Position numbers and translations under genes: made by a program. Of a stretch of 36,585 nucleotides of DNA, positions 7,963 to 15,503 are shown piece by piece; position 1 is the first letter of the stretch; every line of letters begins with the position of its first letter. The stretch covers positions 1 through 36,585 of the forward strand of contig CANFQA010000024.1 of NCBI GenBank assembly GCA_947449015.1. Direction: 5' to 3'. The notes below the pieces were generated by a model that was given only the letters and a program-made list of their open reading frames with translations, made no database searches and was not told where the DNA came from. The stretch is from Microthrixaceae bacterium. GTDB taxonomy: Bacteria; Actinomycetota; Acidimicrobiia; Acidimicrobiales; Acidimicrobilacustridaceae.

Positions 7963-9353
7963 CAGGAGTCGTTCCCCTCGTCGAGAACGGCGATGACTTC
8001 GGCGGCAAGTCGGGTGATGTCACCAGCACCGATACTCAAACAGATATCACCCGAGCGCAGATGCTGCGCGAGGTGAGCCGCCAGAGCTTCCCGTTCGGGG
8101 ACGTAGGTGACCGACTGGTCGTGATGCGCACCAACAACTGCGTCGACGATGAGCTGTCCAGTGACCCCAGGACGCGGTGGTTCTGCGGCCGCATACACAT
8201 CGGTGAGGATCAGTTCATCAGCGCCAATGAAGGCGTCAGCGAACTCGGGCCATAACGATTCAGTTCGGCTGTATCGATGCGGCTGGAATACCGCCACCAC
8301 TCGATCCCAACCGCCGTCGTGGGCTGCGGCAACGGCTGCGGCAATCTCAGTCGGAAGATGAGCAAAGTCGTCGACGAACGTGATGCCGTTGCGCTCACCG
8401 CGGAACTGAAACCGGCGGGAGACACCTGCGAACGAAGCGATCGCTGCGATCGCCGCGCTTCGATCGAACCCGAGCTCGCTGACGAGGGCGAGCGCAGCTG
8501 TGGCGTTGCGGATGTTGTGAATTCCAGGCACCGGCAGCTGGACCGTTCCCTGATCATCCCCATCGACCACAAGCGTGAAACTCGCTCCACTGCGCGAACT
8601 TCGGGGATCGACAATGCGATAGTCGGCACGCTCGTCAGTTCCGTAGGTTCTGGCACCAAGTTCGCCGCCCAACGCTCCGGCTACGGGATCATCGATGCAG
8701 ACCACACACGGACCCGCGCTCGAGGACATGAATCGGGCGAAGGCGCCGTGGAGGTTCTCGACCGACCCGTGGTACTCGAGGTGATCCGGTTCGATATTGG
8801 TGACGACGATGGCGCCGCATGGGATGGAGAAACCAGATCCATCGCTCTCGTCGGCTTCGACAACGAACCACCCGCCATCGTGCCAAGCCGCACCAAGACC
8901 ACGGTCGACCAAATCGCCACCGATGACATAGGAAGGTTGATCACCAAGTTCGCGCAGGATGTGGGTGATCATGGCCGAGGTTGTGGTCTTGCCATGAGTG
9001 CCGGCAACACCGACCGTGGGTTTTGTCGCCGCCATTGCAGCAAGCAGCGCGGAACGATGCAGAACTGGAATGGACCGGCGCGATGCTGCGACCAGCTCGA
9101 CATTGTCGAGCGGGACAGCGGTGGAATACGCCACAACATCGGTTTCGTCCGGAATGTTCTCCGACCCCTGCCCGACAATCACCCGCACGCCAGCGGCACG
9201 CACTTGATCAAGAATCGCCAGGTCCAAATGGTCGGTACCAGAGACCCGATGTCCCATTGCGGCAAGCGCACCTGCGATCGGGGCCATCCCGACTCCTCCG
9301 ACACCGACGATATGAATGGTTCGCGGTGTGGTCAGGTCAAGGATCTCAGTCAC
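7962..9353 (-). CDS. murC: UDP-N-acetylmuramate--L-alanine ligase MurC
   Basis: ATP-dependent ligase adding L-Ala to UDP-MurNAc. The protein has 463 residues, normal for MurC. An N-terminal Rossmann motif HIVGVGGVGMAPIA is followed by the P-loop AGTHGKTTTSAMI, the YHGSVENL block in the central domain, and the C-terminal ligase domain with FQPHRYSRT, which is diagnostic for MurC over the other Mur ligases. The GTG start lies inside the end of murG (8-nt overlap, GTGACTGA), so translation is probably coupled. Confidence 0.96.
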   Translation of the reverse strand: MTEILDLTTPRTIHIVGVGGVGMAPIAGALAAMGHRVSGTDHLDLAILDQVRAAGVRVIVGQGSENIPDETDVVAYSTAVPLDNVELVAASRRSIPVLHRSALLAAMAATKPTVGVAGTHGKTTTSAMITHILRELGDQPSYVIGGDLVDRGLGAAWHDGGWFVVEADESDGSGFSIPCGAIVVTNIEPDHLEYHGSVENLHGAFARFMSSSAGPCVVCIDDPVAGALGGELGARTYGTDERADYRIVDPRSSRSGASFTLVVDGDDQGTVQLPVPGIHNIRNATAALALVSELGFDRSAAIAAIASFAGVSRRFQFRGERNGITFVDDFAHLPTEIAAAVAAAHDGGWDRVVAVFQPHRYSRTESLWPEFADAFIGADELILTDVYAAAEPPRPGVTGQLIVDAVVGAHHDQSVTYVPEREALAAHLAQHLRSGDICLSIGAGDITRLAAEVIAVLDEGNDS

Positions 9354-10479
9354 GAGCGGCTGCCGTCATGAGCGTGGCAACACGTGTGGCCGAATCGGGA
9401 TGAGCCATCGACCGGGAGGCCAGTTCCATTGTGCGCAAGGTCGTTGGCGAATCCAGCAGTGCGCGAAGTTCGCGCACCAATCGGGGTCCATCGAGTTCGC
9501 CATCCGGGATCACCACAGCAGCGCCAGCAGCCACCAACGCCGCAGCATTGGCACTCTGATGATCACGCGGGGCACCAGGAAGCGGCACAAGCACCCCCGG
9601 GAGCCCGACCTCGGTGAGCTCAGCAACCGTGGTGCCACCCGCTCGCCCGATCAGCAGATCAGCAGCGGCAAACACCAGGTCCATCCGGTCCTCGTACTCG
9701 ACCACCCGGTAGAGCAGACCATCAGTGGTGAGCTCGATCGGCGGTTCACGCATCGACTCCCAATCGCGACGACCAACAACATGGCGAATGGCGAGGTCAC
9801 CTCGATCAGCAAGCGACACGAGCGCCTCTCGCACCGCGGTGTTCACCCGCCGTGCCCCCAAGGATCCGGACACAACGGCAATCAGGGTGCGATCGAGCGG
9901 AACGCCAAGCTCAGCGCGAGCACTGTCGCGATCGCGTCTGCGATCCACCGCAAGTACATCGGCTCGCACCGGATTGCCGGTAACCACCGACCGGGGAAGA
10001 TCAGTTCCGGGGAACGCCACGGCGCACACTTTGGCGAATCGTCCAGCAAGACGATTCACCGCTCCGGCAACAGCGTTCTGCTCGGCAACAACCATTGGGA
10101 CACGCCAGATGACAGCGGCAACCACACAGGCCACGCTGGCGTAGCCGCCGACGATCAGCACGACCGAAGGCCGACGTCGACGAACCAGCAGCACTCCCGA
10201 CACGATGGCGCGCAGCAGACCGAACACTGCGGCGATGTTGTCGATCGTGAGACGACGCTGGATTCCTCGGCCGGGCAGTGCCGTAAGCGAGAACCCGGAT
10301 TCGGGGACAAGTCGTGTCTCGATGCCCCGTTGACTACCAACGAAATGAATCGTGGAGGGATCGTGCCCACCATCGACGAGCGCTCGCGCCACCGCAAGCC
10401 CCGGCAGAAGGTGGCCAGCGGTCCCACCCCCAGCAATGAGAGCGAAGGTCGGGGGTCGGCCAGTCCTGCGGCCCGCCAT
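9346..10479 (-). CDS. murG: Lipid II synthase MurG (GT28 glycosyltransferase)
   Basis: Peripheral membrane GT-B glycosyltransferase that adds GlcNAc from UDP-GlcNAc to lipid I, giving lipid II on the inner face of the membrane. The protein has 377 residues. G-loop 1 is AGGGTAGHLLPGLAVA near the N-terminus. The UDP-GlcNAc site contains GRAGGTTVAELTEVGLPGV, matching the family SRAGA.T..E block, followed by VPLPGAPRDHQSANA. The start shares one base with the ftsW stop. Note the conserved H in DHQ.NA. No anomalies seen. Confidence 0.96.
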   Translation of the reverse strand: MAGRRTGRPPTFALIAGGGTAGHLLPGLAVARALVDGGHDPSTIHFVGSQRGIETRLVPESGFSLTALPGRGIQRRLTIDNIAAVFGLLRAIVSGVLLVRRRRPSVVLIVGGYASVACVVAAVIWRVPMVVAEQNAVAGAVNRLAGRFAKVCAVAFPGTDLPRSVVTGNPVRADVLAVDRRRDRDSARAELGVPLDRTLIAVVSGSLGARRVNTAVREALVSLADRGDLAIRHVVGRRDWESMREPPIELTTDGLLYRVVEYEDRMDLVFAAADLLIGRAGGTTVAELTEVGLPGVLVPLPGAPRDHQSANAAALVAAGAAVVIPDGELDGPRLVRELRALLDSPTTLRTMELASRSMAHPDSATRVATLMTAAARD

Positions 10480-11642
10480 CAGGAGTCCCTATTGGCAACG
10501 CGAAGCAGGATCCCGACACCAGCCATGGTGAAGATGAGCGAGGATCCACCCGCCGAGACGAACGGGAGCGGCACACCGGTGATGGGCAGTGCCCCCACGA
10601 CGGCGCCAATGTTGACGAACGCCTGAAGAACGATCCATGTCGTGATTCCAACCGCGAGAAGCATCCCGAACCGATCGGTCGCTCGCATTGCGGTGCGAAT
10701 CCCGAAGTACCCGAGACCGAGCAGTAGCGCCACCACCATCACGCAACCGATGAGTCCAAGTTCCTCTCCGACAATTGCAAAGATGAAATCGGTATCGGCT
10801 TCGGGGAGGAACCACCACTTGACGCGGCTTCCGCCGAGACCGACGCCGCGCAGACCGCCAGTGGCAATACCGATTCGACTCTGTATCGACTGGAGTCCGA
10901 TCCCTGACGGATCGTTCCACGGGTCGGTATAGGAAACCAGTCGTCGCATGCGCCACGGGACCGCGAATGCGAATAACGCAGCTGCGCCGACAAACAATGC
11001 GGTGATTGACGCGAGCGGGCGCCATGTCACGCCTCCCACGAACATCATGACCAGAAGGATCGAGGCCAGAACCATGGTGGTTCCCAAGTTCGGTTCAGCC
11101 ATCAGCAGCAGCGCGAAGACTCCAAACACCGCCATGACCGGCAGCAAGACCTGCTGCCAGTCATGCACCCGGTTGGCCCGACGGGTGAGCAAATCTGCGG
11201 CGAACACAATCATCACGAGCTTGGCGATCTCGGAGGGCTGGATCCGCACCCAGCTGTACCCGAACCAGCGGCGGGCACCATTGACCGAGATGCCGATAAC
11301 AGGCAACAGCGGCAGGACCATGAGCGCCATCGTCGCGACCACTGCCCTGTTGATATGACGCGACAGCAGGCTGAGGTCGATTCGCTGGACGACCCATAGT
11401 GCGACCATGGCCATCATGAACCAACCAGATTGGCGAATCACCTCGTACCAACTGTTGCCGTGTTCGTAGAGCGCGGTGACCGACGAGGCCGAAAGCACCA
11501 TCAGCAGACCGAACAGGCCCAACACCATGACGATGCCAAAAATCGCGTAGTACTCCGTGGTGCGCGTCCGACCTGGTGCGCGCGAGGTGAGAAGCCGGCC
11601 GAGCACTGCGCGGCGTGTTCGCACAGGAGCGACAACGGCCAT
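10479..11642 (-). CDS. ftsW: SEDS-family septal peptidoglycan polymerase FtsW
   Basis: Polytopic membrane glycosyltransferase that polymerises lipid II at the septum with its partner transpeptidase FtsI. The protein has 387 residues with about 10 hydrophobic segments. SEDS blocks seen are GARRWFGYSWVRIQPSEIAK, AEPNLGTTMV, IFAIVGEELGLIG and the C-terminal GVPLPFVSAGGSS. The N-terminal 30 residues are basic and cytoplasmic. It lies between murD and murG with one-base TGATG overlaps on both sides. FtsW rather than RodA is chosen from its place in the dcw cluster with ftsI. Confidence 0.95.
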   Translation of the reverse strand: MAVVAPVRTRRAVLGRLLTSRAPGRTRTTEYYAIFGIVMVLGLFGLLMVLSASSVTALYEHGNSWYEVIRQSGWFMMAMVALWVVQRIDLSLLSRHINRAVVATMALMVLPLLPVIGISVNGARRWFGYSWVRIQPSEIAKLVMIVFAADLLTRRANRVHDWQQVLLPVMAVFGVFALLLMAEPNLGTTMVLASILLVMMFVGGVTWRPLASITALFVGAAALFAFAVPWRMRRLVSYTDPWNDPSGIGLQSIQSRIGIATGGLRGVGLGGSRVKWWFLPEADTDFIFAIVGEELGLIGCVMVVALLLGLGYFGIRTAMRATDRFGMLLAVGITTWIVLQAFVNIGAVVGALPITGVPLPFVSAGGSSLIFTMAGVGILLRVANRDS

Positions 11643-13027
11643 CAGTTCGCCCTCTCACGAGCAATCAGGGACTGCACCGATGCTGCGAAAGCATCTCCGC
11701 GTTCGCTGTAGGAACTAAACCAGTCGAACGACGCGCATCCGGGTGACAACAGCACAGCATCACCGGGTCGGGCCACATCAAACGCAGCCCGCACAGCATC
11801 GTCCATCGACGTATCGATGGTCACGACCTCGCATCGACCGGAAAACGCAGAGGCAAGTTCCGGGCCCGACTCTCCAATTGCGATGAGGGCCCGCACTGGG
11901 GGTACGGCCTCAGCGATGACGGAGAGATCGAGACCCTTATTTCGTCCACCGGCAATGAGAACCACGGACTCAAAACCAGCAACCGCTGCAAGCGCAGCAT
12001 GAGGTGTTGTTGCTTTGGAATCGTCGAACCAGCGCACTCCCGCGTGCTCCGCAACGAACTGCACCCGATGCGGCAAACCCTCGAACTCGCGCAGAACACG
12101 ACGAACTGCATCAGTGTCGGCACCAATAGCGAGAGCGGCCATCGCCGCCGCGAGGGCATTCGCGATGTCGTGGGGAAGTGATCGGCGCAGTTCATCGACT
12201 CGGACCAGCCTCGTGCCATCGGGAAGTCTCAGTTCTCCATCCGCAACGGTGGCATCAGCGCCAGAACCCTCTGGACCGAATGTCAGAGTGCGCACATCGG
12301 GGTTTCTATTCGCCAGAACAACGGCATCCTGTGCGTTGGCGATGGCAAGACCAATCTCCGGATCAAGATCCGACCAGATACGCGACTTGGCCCACTCATA
12401 GTGGGCCAAGCTGCCGTGGGCATCAAGGTGATCCGGCGCGAAGTTCAGCCAGACCGCAACACGAGGACGGAATCGCTGCGAGTGCCCGAGCCGGAACGAC
12501 GAGGCTTCCACCACGAATACGTCAATCTCGGACTGCTCAATAGCGAGGACAAGTGGTGTCTCAGTATTCCCGCAGGCCACCGCGCGCAGACCTGACTCGT
12601 TCAACATTGCAGTGACCATGGTGGTCACCGTTGTCTTGCCATCAGTTCCGGTGATTGCGACGATCGGACGGCCATCCCAGGCGGCTGCAAGATCGAACTC
12701 GGACAACACCGGAACGCCAGCGGCTCGGGCAGCTTCGAAGACCGGATGGTGTGCCGGGATACCCGGGCTGGGCAAAACGGCATCGAGATCTTCGAGGCGG
12801 TTCCGAAGGAGTTCGATATCCGGATTTTCGAGCAGTTCCACGGCTATCGATGCTGCCTCAGCGCGCATCGATGCTGAGGGATGGTCATCAGTGGCGAGAA
12901 CAGAAATGCCATGCGCACGAAGGGAAGCGGCGACCGCCCGACCAGTGACTGCAAAGCCGACCACCATCGCGGATCCCACCGAGGCGAGCTCGAATGCTCC
13001 TGCAGCGCCTCCATGCTCGTCGGTCAC
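11642..13027 (-). CDS. murD: UDP-N-acetylmuramoyl-L-alanine--D-glutamate ligase MurD
   Basis: Cytoplasmic ATP-dependent ligase adding D-Glu to UDP-MurNAc-L-Ala. The protein has 461 residues from the GTG at 13027. The N-terminal domain contains MVVGFAVTGRAVAASL. The P-loop is ITGTDGKTTVTTM, followed by NFAPDHLDAHGS and FDDSKATTPHA (the DSKATN-like MurD signature), then GGRNKGLDLS and LSPGCASFDWFSSYSERGD (the SPACASFD.F..Y..RG block). The frame is open to 13138, but GTG at 13027 overlaps the mraY stop as GTGA, as at other junctions, and gives a normal MurD length. Confidence 0.95.
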   Translation of the reverse strand: MTDEHGGAAGAFELASVGSAMVVGFAVTGRAVAASLRAHGISVLATDDHPSASMRAEAASIAVELLENPDIELLRNRLEDLDAVLPSPGIPAHHPVFEAARAAGVPVLSEFDLAAAWDGRPIVAITGTDGKTTVTTMVTAMLNESGLRAVACGNTETPLVLAIEQSEIDVFVVEASSFRLGHSQRFRPRVAVWLNFAPDHLDAHGSLAHYEWAKSRIWSDLDPEIGLAIANAQDAVVLANRNPDVRTLTFGPEGSGADATVADGELRLPDGTRLVRVDELRRSLPHDIANALAAAMAALAIGADTDAVRRVLREFEGLPHRVQFVAEHAGVRWFDDSKATTPHAALAAVAGFESVVLIAGGRNKGLDLSVIAEAVPPVRALIAIGESGPELASAFSGRCEVVTIDTSMDDAVRAAFDVARPGDAVLLSPGCASFDWFSSYSERGDAFAASVQSLIARERAN

Positions 13028-14058
13028 GGAATGACACCGGGAAGACTGAGGAAGTCTGCGTAATAGAGCCCCAGCGCGACTGCGGTGAAGATGCCACCAA
13101 TGATCCAGAATCGGATGATCACCGTGGTTTCTGGCCATCCCTTCAGCTCAAAGTGATGATGCAGCGGTGCCATGCGGAAGATCCGTCGGCCGAAGATCCG
13201 GAAACTTCCCACCTGCAGGATCACCGAAACGGTCTCCATAACGAACACACCACCGATAAGCGGAAGTAACAACACGGTGTTTGTACTAAGGGCCATTGCC
13301 GCCAAACCAGCGCCGATGGCAAGCGATCCGGTATCGCCCATGAAAATCCTTGCGGGCGCTGCGTTCCACCAGAGGAACCCGGCACACGCAGTCATCATTG
13401 CAACCGCGACGACTGCAGTATCGAGAAAACTCTCATCGCTATAAATAGCCGTGTGTCGGAATCCCCAGAACGCGATCACGACATAGGCAGCGAAGGCAAG
13501 GATCGAGGTGCCGGCGGCGAGCCCGTCAAGACCGTCGGTGAGATTCACCGCATTCGTTGTGGCATAGAAGATGACAATCGCGAAGATGACCCAGCCCACC
13601 CGTCCAAGTTCGATGCCAGGAGTATCGAACCGAGTGAACGACAGTGTTGTCTTCACGTTGGTGAATACGAGCATCGACACCGCGAAGCCAGCAGCAACGG
13701 CAATCAGTCCAAGTGTCTTCGCACGCTTGTTCAGACCCAGATTGCGTTCTCGGAAGACCTTGATTCCGTCGTCGAGTAACCCGACCGCACCAGCAAGAAC
13801 AATGGCGCTCACGCAGAGCAGACCGCGTCGGGTGTAACTCGCATCGAAGAGTCCGCTGATGAGCCAGCCAGCTACTGCGGCAGCCACGATTGCGACACCT
13901 CCCATCGTCGGGGTTCCAGCTTTGGTGAGGTGGCCCGCGGGTCCGTCTTCCCGAATGGGCTGACCAATTCGACGGCGAAGGAGCACGCCAATAAGAAGCC
14001 ATGTGCCGACCAACGACACAAGCAGCGCGACGCCGCCAGCAAGCAGGAGGCGGATCAT
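13024..14058 (-). CDS. mraY: Phospho-N-acetylmuramoyl-pentapeptide transferase MraY
   Basis: Integral membrane enzyme moving phospho-MurNAc-pentapeptide from UDP to undecaprenyl phosphate, forming lipid I. The protein has 344 residues with about ten hydrophobic helices. Family motifs visible are GTPTMGG near the N-terminus, TTNAVNLTDGLDGLA with catalytic acidic residues, RIFMGDTGSLAIG, and the histidine motif APLHHHFELKGWPETTV. The start overlaps murE by 4 nt. In most dcw clusters murF lies directly before mraY; here murE does. Confidence 0.96.
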   Translation of the reverse strand: MIRLLLAGGVALLVSLVGTWLLIGVLLRRRIGQPIREDGPAGHLTKAGTPTMGGVAIVAAAVAGWLISGLFDASYTRRGLLCVSAIVLAGAVGLLDDGIKVFRERNLGLNKRAKTLGLIAVAAGFAVSMLVFTNVKTTLSFTRFDTPGIELGRVGWVIFAIVIFYATTNAVNLTDGLDGLAAGTSILAFAAYVVIAFWGFRHTAIYSDESFLDTAVVAVAMMTACAGFLWWNAAPARIFMGDTGSLAIGAGLAAMALSTNTVLLLPLIGGVFVMETVSVILQVGSFRIFGRRIFRMAPLHHHFELKGWPETTVIIRFWIIGGIFTAVALGLYYADFLSLPGVIP

Positions 14059-15503
14059 TGATCGATTCCCATCTCGGCGTGGACCTCCTCGACAACGGCT
14101 CTGTCGTCAAACGCAGCAACAGTTTCGCCGATGGTGAGGGTGGTCTCGTGCCCTTTGCCAGCCACGACCACAATGTCGCCGACAGCGGCCAGTCGAAGTG
14201 CCTGAGCGATGGCCGCTCGCCGATCCGGTTCAGTCAGCACACGCTTTGCGCGCCTGGGTTGTGCACGCTCGGTCCCAGCCATGATCTGACTGATAATCGT
14301 GTCGGTCGGCTCAGATCGCGAGTTGTCCGAGGTGAGGATCACGATGTCTGCGCGCTCGGCAGCGACAGTTCCCATCGGTGCACGTTTCGTCGCATCACGG
14401 TCTCCTCCGCAACCGAACACGACGATCACGCGACCTCCGTCATCAGACACAGCCTTATCTGCAGCCTGCAGCACCTGCTCCAGCCCGTCGGGGGTGTGGG
14501 CAAAGTCAACCACGACGGCGTACTCGGCTTCGATGCGCACGCGCTCGAATCTCCCGGGGACCACGAGTGGTGCGGAAAGTCCAGCGACAATCGTGTCCTC
14601 GTCGATTCCGAGTGCGAGCGCGGCGTGCGCTGCAGCAAGTGCGTTGCTGACATTGAAGGAGCCGGCAAGGCCGAGTGACACAGGTCGATCGCGCCACGTG
14701 AAGGTGGAGCCATCCACTCCCCCACCAAGATCAGTCGCTTCCTCGATCGTGTAGTGATCTGTTGGGATTGATCCAGCGTCTGCGAGGAGACGGCCGTACG
14801 GACTGTCAAGATTCACCACGGCGAGGTCACTGAATTCGGGTCGGAACAACATCGCTTTGGTTTCGAAGTACTGCTCCATCGAGCCGTGGAAATCAAGATG
14901 GTCACGACTGAGGTTGGTGAACACCGCCACGTTGAAGCGTGTTGCGTCCACGCGATGCAACGCCAGCGCATGGGAGGACACCTCCATGACAACAGTGTCG
15001 ACGCCATCAGCACTCCACGCGGCGAGCTGGCGCTGGAGATCTGGCGATTCCGGAGTCGTGCGGACTCCCGTCAGAGTCCCGAGGACCTCCACGCGCCGGC
15101 CGGCGGCTTTCAGCACGTTGGCAAGAAGCTGCGTGGTCGTTGTCTTACCGTTCGTCCCGGTGATCCCGATAACGGTCAACCGCTTCGAGGGATGTCCGAA
15201 GAAAGTGGCCGCCACCGCTGCCAGGGCCGCACGAACATCGGATACGACAAGTTGAGGAACATCGATGTCGACACGATGGTCGACGAGCAGCGCGACCGCT
15301 CCTGCAGCCACGGCCTGAGCGGAAAAATCATGTCCATCGGCGAACTCACCGCGTATGCAGCAGAACAACGCCCCTGGAGTGACCCGGCGCGAGTCAAGGA
15401 CCACATCGGCGATGACGGGATCCGTTCCGCGCTCGTCTCCGACAAATTCGATGACGGCTTCGGTGATGGATTCGACCAGAGAATGCAGCTGCACGGCGGT
15501 CAC
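14055..15503 (-). CDS. murE: UDP-MurNAc-tripeptide synthetase MurE (probably meso-DAP adding)
   Basis: ATP-dependent ligase adding the third stem-peptide residue to UDP-MurNAc-L-Ala-D-Glu. The protein has 482 residues. N-terminal domain block DSRRVTPGALFCCIRG is followed by the P-loop GITGTNGKTTTTQLL, then EVSSHALALHRVD, LSRDHLDFHGSMEQYF and FAHTPDGLEQVL. The amino-acid specificity motif reads DNSR (14316-14327) where DAP enzymes usually have DNPR. The key Arg is kept, which favours meso-diaminopimelate over lysine. It overlaps ftsI and mraY by 4 nt each. Confidence 0.95.
   Translation of the reverse strand: MTAVQLHSLVESITEAVIEFVGDERGTDPVIADVVLDSRRVTPGALFCCIRGEFADGHDFSAQAVAAGAVALLVDHRVDIDVPQLVVSDVRAALAAVAATFFGHPSKRLTVIGITGTNGKTTTTQLLANVLKAAGRRVEVLGTLTGVRTTPESPDLQRQLAAWSADGVDTVVMEVSSHALALHRVDATRFNVAVFTNLSRDHLDFHGSMEQYFETKAMLFRPEFSDLAVVNLDSPYGRLLADAGSIPTDHYTIEEATDLGGGVDGSTFTWRDRPVSLGLAGSFNVSNALAAAHAALALGIDEDTIVAGLSAPLVVPGRFERVRIEAEYAVVVDFAHTPDGLEQVLQAADKAVSDDGGRVIVVFGCGGDRDATKRAPMGTVAAERADIVILTSDNSRSEPTDTIISQIMAGTERAQPRRAKRVLTEPDRRAAIAQALRLAAVGDIVVVAGKGHETTLTIGETVAAFDDRAVVEEVHAEMGIDQ

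Noticed and set aside
8277-10626. Long + strand open frames opposite murC and murG
   Set aside because: They mirror well-supported Mur genes and have composition typical of antisense frames (Arg, Ser, His and Gln rich).
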